The notes beneath the pieces were generated by a model. It searched no databases. It saw nothing but the letters and a program-made list of their open reading frames with translations, and had not been told where the DNA came from. This document shows, one piece after another, positions 7,583-10,858 of a stretch of 10,858 nucleotides of DNA. Both the position numbers and the translations under genes were made by a program. Within the stretch, counting starts at the first letter, position 1. The number at the start of each line of letters is the position of its first letter. The stretch comes from Verrucomicrobiota bacterium (GTDB lineage: Bacteria; Verrucomicrobiota; Verrucomicrobiae; Chthoniobacterales; UBA10450): positions 13,183 to 24,040 of the forward strand of contig VBQB01000007.1 of the NCBI GenBank assembly GCA_005887855.1. Reading direction: 5' to 3'.

Positions 7583-7609
7583 CACAGATTTACACAGATT
7601 GCACAGATT
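7583..7609. repeat. three direct copies of CACAGATT
   Basis: CACAGATT occurs at 7583-7590, 7593-7600 and 7602-7609, separated by TA and G. It lies 19 bases upstream of the glyQS start codon (minus strand) and just before a REP-like element. I recall similar CACAGATT-type strings dispersed in genomes of this kind of bacterium, so it may be part of a repeat family or a fossil end of one rather than a local regulatory iteron. Confidence 0.7.
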
Positions 7610-7624
7610 CAACGCAGAGAATTC

Positions 7625-7685
7625 TGTAGTGGCAGCCGTGGCGGCTGCATTCCTAAATTCTGCAGGCGGCACGCCTGCCTCTACA
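7625..7685. repeat. REP-like two-hairpin palindrome between glyQS and osmC
   Basis: 61-base element with TGTAG (7625-7629) and CTACA (7681-7685) ends. Hairpin 1 is GCAGCCG/TGG/CGGCTGC (7632-7648); hairpin 2 is GCAGGCG/GCA/CGCCTGC (7662-7678). Both stems are perfect 7-bp with 3-nt loops, joined by an AT-rich linker. Same architecture as 8190-8251. Confidence 0.87.
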
Positions 7686-7713
7686 GCACCTGCGTCATTC
7701 GCGTTATCCGCGG

Positions 7714-8166
7714 CTACGTCTGAGTTTCGATGGTGATTTCGGTCTTCACCGAATTCGCAATGAAGCATTGGTCGTGCGCCATATGATTCATCTCCTCGAT
7801 CTCTTCCGAAGTCGGCTGTTTCTCGCCGGAGAATTTGAGCCGCGGTTTTAGTGTCACGCCCGTAATCGCCAATTTGCCTTCTGTGTTTTTTTCCATGTGG
7901 CCGACCGCTTCATCGACGTACTCGTCGAGCACGAACTTCTTTTTACATGCCACGGCTAGGAACGTGAGCATTTGGCAGCTCGAGAGTGATGCCACAAACG
8001 CCTCCTCCGGATCGACAAGGTTTGGATTACCCAGATAAGCAGGAGCAGCTGATGCTTGCATTTCGTGTCCGCCATCAAATTCCCAAGTGTGATCGCGTGG
8101 ATATTTCTGATACTCAAACGGCGTATCGCCGCGTTTCCAACTGAGAGTGATTTTGTGTTCGGACAT
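7714..8166 (-). CDS. OsmC-family peroxiredoxin-like protein
   Basis: 150 residues from ATG at 8166. OsmC/Ohr-family proteins reduce organic or hydrogen peroxides in the cytoplasm with two cysteines. Both are here: Cys64 in FVASLSSCQMLTFLAVA and Cys134 in HDQCFIANSVKTE, with an acidic Glu-Glu-Ala (54-56) just before the first Cys helix. The N-terminal HKITLSWKRGD...YPRDHTWEFDGG is the usual beta-sheet start of the OsmC subgroup, whereas Ohr proteins differ there. Extra Cys74 lies on the same helix. Complete, single gene, divergent from the tRNA; a REP-like element lies upstream. Reductant and preferred peroxide cannot be read from sequence. Confidence 0.93.
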   Translation of the reverse strand: MSEHKITLSWKRGDTPFEYQKYPRDHTWEFDGGHEMQASAAPAYLGNPNLVDPEEAFVASLSSCQMLTFLAVACKKKFVLDEYVDEAVGHMEKNTEGKLAITGVTLKPRLKFSGEKQPTSEEIEEMNHMAHDQCFIANSVKTEITIETQT

Positions 8167-8189
8167 TCTTTTAAATAGAATGGGATGCG

Positions 8190-8251
8190 TTGCAGGGCAA
8201 GCGCTCCGCTTGCTGGTCCCAGGCCTGGCAGGCGACGCGCCTGCCCTACAA
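8190..8251. repeat. REP-like two-hairpin palindrome between osmC and tRNA-Val
   Basis: 62-base element from TTGCAGGGC to GCCCTACAA. Hairpin 1 is GCAAGCG/CTC/CGCTTGC (8197-8213, perfect 7 bp); hairpin 2 is GGCAGGCG/ACG/CGCCTGCC (8227-8245, perfect 8 bp). The ends form an imperfect outer palindrome. It lies 23 bases upstream of the osmC start codon. Confidence 0.87.
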
Positions 8252-8265
8252 TTCCAGCACCATGC

Positions 8266-8293
8266 TTGCGCTGCCTCGCGAGCGTCTTATTTT
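8266..8293 (+). promoter_or_regulatory. possible sigma70-type promoter of tRNA-Val
   Basis: TTGCGC (8266-8271), a 16-base spacer and TATTTT (8288-8293), ending 18 bases before the tRNA 5' end. Both boxes are imperfect. The call rests mainly on position between the REP-like element and the tRNA. Confidence 0.25.
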
Positions 8294-8311
8294 GTCGCCG
8301 CCTGAAAATTT

Positions 8312-8386
8312 GCGCGATTAGCTCAGTGGTAGAGCGCTTGCTTCACACGCAAGAAGTCGCAGGTTCGAACCCTGCATCGCGCACCA
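8312..8386 (+). tRNA. tRNA-Val (anticodon CAC), CCA encoded
   Basis: Full cloverleaf: acceptor GCGCGAT (8312-8318) pairs with ATCGCGC (8376-8382), discriminator A, then genome-encoded CCA (8384-8386). D arm GCTC...GAGC, anticodon stem CTTGC/GCAAG around loop TTCACAC (anticodon CAC, reads GUG), T arm GCAGG/CCTGC around TTCGAAC. It is the substrate class of the enzyme whose gene is broken at 1807-4914, though the two are probably not co-regulated. Confidence 0.97.
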
Positions 8387-8462
8387 TCCGCCACTTCTGG
8401 ACTTTGTGGGACAGATGCGGACCTTGACGGACTAAAAGTTTCATTTCCAGAGCTTAACAAAG

Positions 8463-9340
8463 GTGAAGGTGATCCCTCCAGAAAGAGCGACAGCTGTGAT
8501 AATCAGCAACCGCGGGCGGAGCAACTGGAGTAAATGCAAGAGGGCTGCCGCCACGCTCTTCATTCTGCTCTTTACGCCTGTGCTCCCGCGTGCGCAATCG
8601 ATCGGTGCGTCGGCAATAACGTGGATAGAAATCCAAAGCGGCCCATCAGGCAGCGGTGCCGCTCGCGAATCCCAACGTAACGGCAAAAGAGCGTCTGCGT
8701 GTGGAGCAAATCTACTACCAACTCGTCCGGGACAATCCGCAGTCTGTCCCGGCGCAAAACGCCCTCGCCGCATTTCTCTGGAAAAACGGGAAGCGGAAGC
8801 AGCCGTCGAACATTTGCGCATCGCGCAAGGGCTGGAGCCGAAGAATGGGGGAGCGGCCAACTCGTTGGGCGGGGCGTACCTCAGGATTGGCCGCGTCCCC
8901 GAAGCCGCGGAGCAGTTTCTTTTGGCGGTTCGCTCCGAAAATAACAATCCCGATTATCATTTCGACCTCGGGAACGTCGAATTCGTCCTCCGCCGTGATT
9001 TGACTGCGGCCTGGAAGATCGATTCTGCGGAATTGTTGCAACGCGCCGCTTTTCGAATTTCGTGAAGCGAGCCGGCTCGCACCGATGGATCTCGAATACG
9101 CTCGCGCTTACGCGGAAACGTTTTTATGGGATGCCGAACCCCGATTGGAAAGAGGCGCAAGTCGCCTGGCAGCATTATCTCGAGCTCTCCATGAACCGGA
9201 ACTTCGCCTACTTGCAGCTCGCGCGAGTCAGCCTGAAGCGGCACAAGAAAGCTGAAGCGTTGTCTTTCCTCGATAAAGTTTCAGACTCCTCGTATTCCGA
9301 GGTAATAGAAAAGCTGCGGAAGCAAGCCGAAGCACTCTAG
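8463..9340 (+). pseudogene. secreted TPR-repeat protein gene with four frame changes
   Basis: A coherent protein can be read only by switching frames. Frame A (GTG at 8463 to about 8630) gives a basic start and a signal peptide core, AAATLFILLFTPVLPRAQS. Frame B (about 8631-8785) gives KAAHQAAVPLANPNVTAKER, then QIYYQLVRDNPQSVPAQNAL. Frame A again (about 8785-9050) gives EAEAAVEHLRIAQGLEP and the TPR-like GGAYLRIGRVPEAAEQFLLA and YHFDLGNVEFVLRR. Frame B (about 9055-9125) gives FREASRLAPMDLEYARAYAE. The third frame (about 9125-9340) gives YGMPNPDWKEAQVAWQHYLE to KLRKQAEAL and stop. Each join fits one base gained or lost in a short run: GAAATCC, GGGAAG, CTTTTCG, GTTTTTATG. Product would be a periplasmic or outer-membrane-side TPR protein. 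Start is uncertain. Decay or sequencing error are both possible. Confidence 0.7.
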
Positions 9341-9594
9341 GCGACGGCGAAGCAAGAGAAGCGGGTTTGTTTTCGTTAGCCATCACCGTGGCTCCTGCTT
9401 TCGAATATCGCGTTCAAGCTTCTTCATAGTTTCGAACACGTCTTTGCTTTCCTTCGGCCTACAACGGCGAACCGTCCGTAGAGCGCTGCGTTCGGGACGG
9501 CCTCATGCGAGTTTTCACATGTTGTCTCTAGGAGAAAACGTCGCGTTGAGCTTGCGCGAACTGCTCCTCGGGGAGAATCTCATCGTTATCAGCC
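9341..9594. other. 254-base stretch with no supportable gene
   Basis: Lies between the 3' ends of the TPR pseudogene and the small ORF behind pilT. I see one palindromic element (9456-9502, listed separately). On the minus strand there are two short stretches with protein-like composition but no intact gene: ADNDEILPEEQFAQAQRDVFS ending near 9528, and KESKDVFETMKKLERDIRKQ ending near 9380. They may be remnants of a coding region. Confidence 0.5.
9456..9502. repeat. palindromic element behind pilT, possible REP relative or terminator structure
   Basis: 47 bases starting and ending GGCC. Contains CCGTCC (9472-9477) with GGACGG (9495-9500), and an alternative hairpin in which CTAC (9459-9462) pairs with GTAG (9478-9481) and ACGG with CCGT around CGAA. 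The two hairpins exclude each other in part. There is no T-run on either side, so intrinsic termination is not supported. The arms do not match the other REP-like elements. Confidence 0.45.
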
Positions 9595-9702
9595 TCAACC
9601 GCCGAATCCGCCAAACAGATACAAATGCTCGAGCAGCGGAGGACTGATCTCCTGATACGGCTTGCCGCCTTGCATTGAATTCGACGCGGACGAGGCCGGC
9701 AT
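9595..9702 (-). CDS. possible 35-residue ORF directly behind pilT
   Basis: ATG at 9702 begins one base after the pilT stop (TGA-A-ATG) and reads 35 codons to TGA at 9595-9597. The product starts MPASSASNSMQGGKPY and ends LEHLYLFGGFGG; a second Met is at position 10. Close spacing suggests translational coupling to pilT if real. I do not recognise it. The next frame continues with acidic, protein-like sequence (AVEADNDEILPEEQ), so the ORF could instead be the 5' end of a slightly longer gene broken by a frameshift. Low complexity and short length keep confidence low. Confidence 0.3.
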   Translation of the reverse strand: MPASSASNSMQGGKPYQEISPPLLEHLYLFGGFGG

Positions 9703-9703
9703 T

Positions 9704-10816
9704 TCATTCGCCGAAAATTCCCGCAAACCACCCTTTTCGCCGGGTCTGCAAAGCTTGCTGGAAGTGCTCCTTCACAAAATTGGGGTCCCTCGCGTGAACC
9801 AGAGCATCCATGAGATTGATGCGGTCAGCCAGAAGCAACTGGATAAGACTATCGTCCACGGTATGCATGCCGTCCGCACCCCCGATTTGAATCAGTCCGG
9901 GTATCTGCGAAAGCCGCCGGTCCCGGATACACGCCTCGATTCCCGAGTTCACCGTCAACAATTCCGTGGCCAAAACCAGGCCTGGCTGGTCGCTTCGCGG
10001 CAGGAGATACTGGCACACCACTCCCAACAGCGACCACGCAAGTTGGGCACCGACGAACTGCTGGCCCTCCTTTGGAAAGGCATCAAGAACGCGCCCAATG
10101 GCCGTTGGCGCATCGTTGGTGTGCATGGTTCCAATCACGAGGTGTCCTGTTTCCGCCGCCGTAATCGCAGTTTGGATCGTGTCCGTGTCCCGCAACTCGC
10201 CAACAAGAATGACGTCCGCATCCTGTCTCAACGCGTTTTTGAGCGCTGAAGCGAAGTTGTGCGCGTCGGAACCAACCTCGCGCTGGTTCACCAGGCTTCG
10301 CCCCTGCGAATGAACAAATTCGATCGGATCCTCGATACTGACGATGTTGACGGAACGCCGTCTGGCTATCGTTTGGGCCATGCTCGCTAGCGTTGTGCTC
10401 TTGCCTTCACCACTCGCGCCAGTCACCAGCACCAGGCCGGCTCTCTCGTCACACCACCGATCCACCACGGGAGAGTGTCCCAAAGACTTTAGATCGCCGA
10501 TCTCAGAAGGGATACGTCGGAAATTGGCCTCAATCGCACCTGACACATAGCACGCATTTCCGCGAAAGCGCCCGAGATCATCGACCTGCAACGCGAAGTC
10601 AATCTGCCAGTCGTTTTCCAGCTTCGCCCGTTGTCCCTCCTTCAAGGCATCGATCACCAGTCTCCTTGTATCCTCCGCGGACAGCGGCTCTTCCGTCAGC
10701 GGCTGCATTACACCAGCGACCCGCATCATCGGTGGCGCCCCCGCTGTCAAATGAAGATCAGAAGCCCCCTTCTCGGCGGCAAGCAGCAGAAAATCGATCA
10801 AGTCATGTCCTTTCAT
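9704..10816 (-). CDS. pilT: PilT-family type IV pilus retraction ATPase
   Basis: 370 residues from ATG at 10816. PilT-type hexameric secretion ATPases drive pilus retraction at the inner membrane (twitching, DNA uptake). Domains: N-terminal PAS-like part (1-115) with ASDLHLTAGAPPMMRV (18-33), then the RecA-like ATPase: Walker A GASGEGKSTT (133-142), Asp box SIEDPIEFVH (160-169), Walker B VILVGELRD (202-210), and His box TGHLVIGTMHTNDA (223-236). The C-terminal retraction motif, AIRNLIRE in model PilT proteins, reads GIEACIRD here (292-299), and the next segment is GADGMHTVDDSLIQLL. A PilU-like paralogue is therefore possible. Intact frame. No ribosome site is visible before the ATG; MKGHDLIDFLLLAAEKGASD is a typical family start. 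Confidence 0.93.
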   Translation of the reverse strand: MKGHDLIDFLLLAAEKGASDLHLTAGAPPMMRVAGVMQPLTEEPLSAEDTRRLVIDALKEGQRAKLENDWQIDFALQVDDLGRFRGNACYVSGAIEANFRRIPSEIGDLKSLGHSPVVDRWCDERAGLVLVTGASGEGKSTTLASMAQTIARRRSVNIVSIEDPIEFVHSQGRSLVNQREVGSDAHNFASALKNALRQDADVILVGELRDTDTIQTAITAAETGHLVIGTMHTNDAPTAIGRVLDAFPKEGQQFVGAQLAWSLLGVVCQYLLPRSDQPGLVLATELLTVNSGIEACIRDRRLSQIPGLIQIGGADGMHTVDDSLIQLLLADRINLMDALVHARDPNFVKEHFQQALQTRRKGWFAGIFGE

Positions 10817-10858
10817 AAGGATTCAAATGGTGCGGAGGACCGTCTAGCCGATTCCCCT

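Noticed and set aside
7583..8251. Possible CRISPR array from spaced repeats
   Set aside because: The repeats are an 8-base direct triplet and unequal hairpin elements; there are no regular spacers of 30-40 bases and no cas genes.
8262..8321. 19-codon ORF MLALPRERLILSPPENLRD ending inside the tRNA
   Set aside because: Its stop is tRNA sequence and its start has no ribosome site; the region is better explained as the tRNA promoter.
8185..8427. 80-codon plus-strand ORF containing VVERLLHTQEVAGSNPASRT
   Set aside because: This peptide is the well-known translation artefact of a tRNA gene; the frame runs through REP and tRNA-Val.
8441..8947. 168-codon minus-strand ORF with a hydrophobic end (LLIITAVALSGGITF)
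   Set aside because: Antisense to the TPR gene, which shows coherent TPR and signal-peptide sequence; the rest of this frame is low-complexity and has no domain.
9662..10249. 195-codon plus-strand ORF, and another at 10393-10818
   Set aside because: Antisense shadows of pilT, whose Walker A/B and His-box motifs are unambiguous.

Overview
The window looks like chromosomal DNA of a free-living Gram-negative bacterium. The residue style of the valyl- and glycyl-tRNA synthetases, the single-chain GlyRS, a type IV pilus ATPase and abundant TGTAG...CTACA palindromes together suggest a soil Verrucomicrobia relative (Chthoniobacterales-like). That placement is inference from remembered families, not from a search. 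None of the eight gene starts I examined has a convincing Shine-Dalgarno sequence.

Layout. 1-1055 (-): N-terminal 351 codons of a CstA-family carbon-starvation/pyruvate-peptide transporter that runs off the left edge. 1116-1856 (+): class I SAM methyltransferase, overlapping the 3' end of the next gene tail to tail. 1807-4914 (-): valyl-tRNA synthetase (valS), broken in two ways: about 35 codons are missing with a frame change near 3976, and a REP palindrome plus a RAYT (REP-associated tyrosine transposase, HUH/Y1 type) lies inside the catalytic domain at about 3140-3766. 5006-5827 (+): glutamate racemase murI. 5853-6203 (-): YjbR/MmcQ-type small protein, translationally coupled to 6203-7564 (-): alpha2-type glycyl-tRNA synthetase. 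7714-8166 (-): OsmC-family protein. 8312-8386 (+): tRNA-Val(CAC). 8463-9340 (+): signal-peptide/TPR protein gene broken by four frame changes, each explicable by one base in a short homopolymer run. 9595-9702 (-): possible 35-aa ORF directly behind 9704-10816 (-): PilT-family ATPase.

The most coherent signal is a family of REP-like elements. Five of them (3711-3766, 4924-4977, 5825-5855, 7625-7685, 8190-8251) share end-to-end palindromy. Four of the five are built from two short hairpins with 3-nt loops. They fill every intergenic gap between valS and the tRNA, and one is joined directly to the RAYT inside valS. In the murI/yjbR gap the two ends of the palindrome supply the stop codons of both convergent genes. 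A different palindrome (9456-9502) lies behind pilT.

The genes are mostly housekeeping: two aminoacyl-tRNA synthetases plus a tRNA-Val, cell-wall D-Glu supply, peroxide defence, pilus retraction and nutrient uptake. I see no defence island, CRISPR array, secondary-metabolite cluster or clearly new multi-gene system. What merits attention is a REP/RAYT module inside an essential-gene locus, the use of REP ends as stop codons, and the decayed TPR gene.
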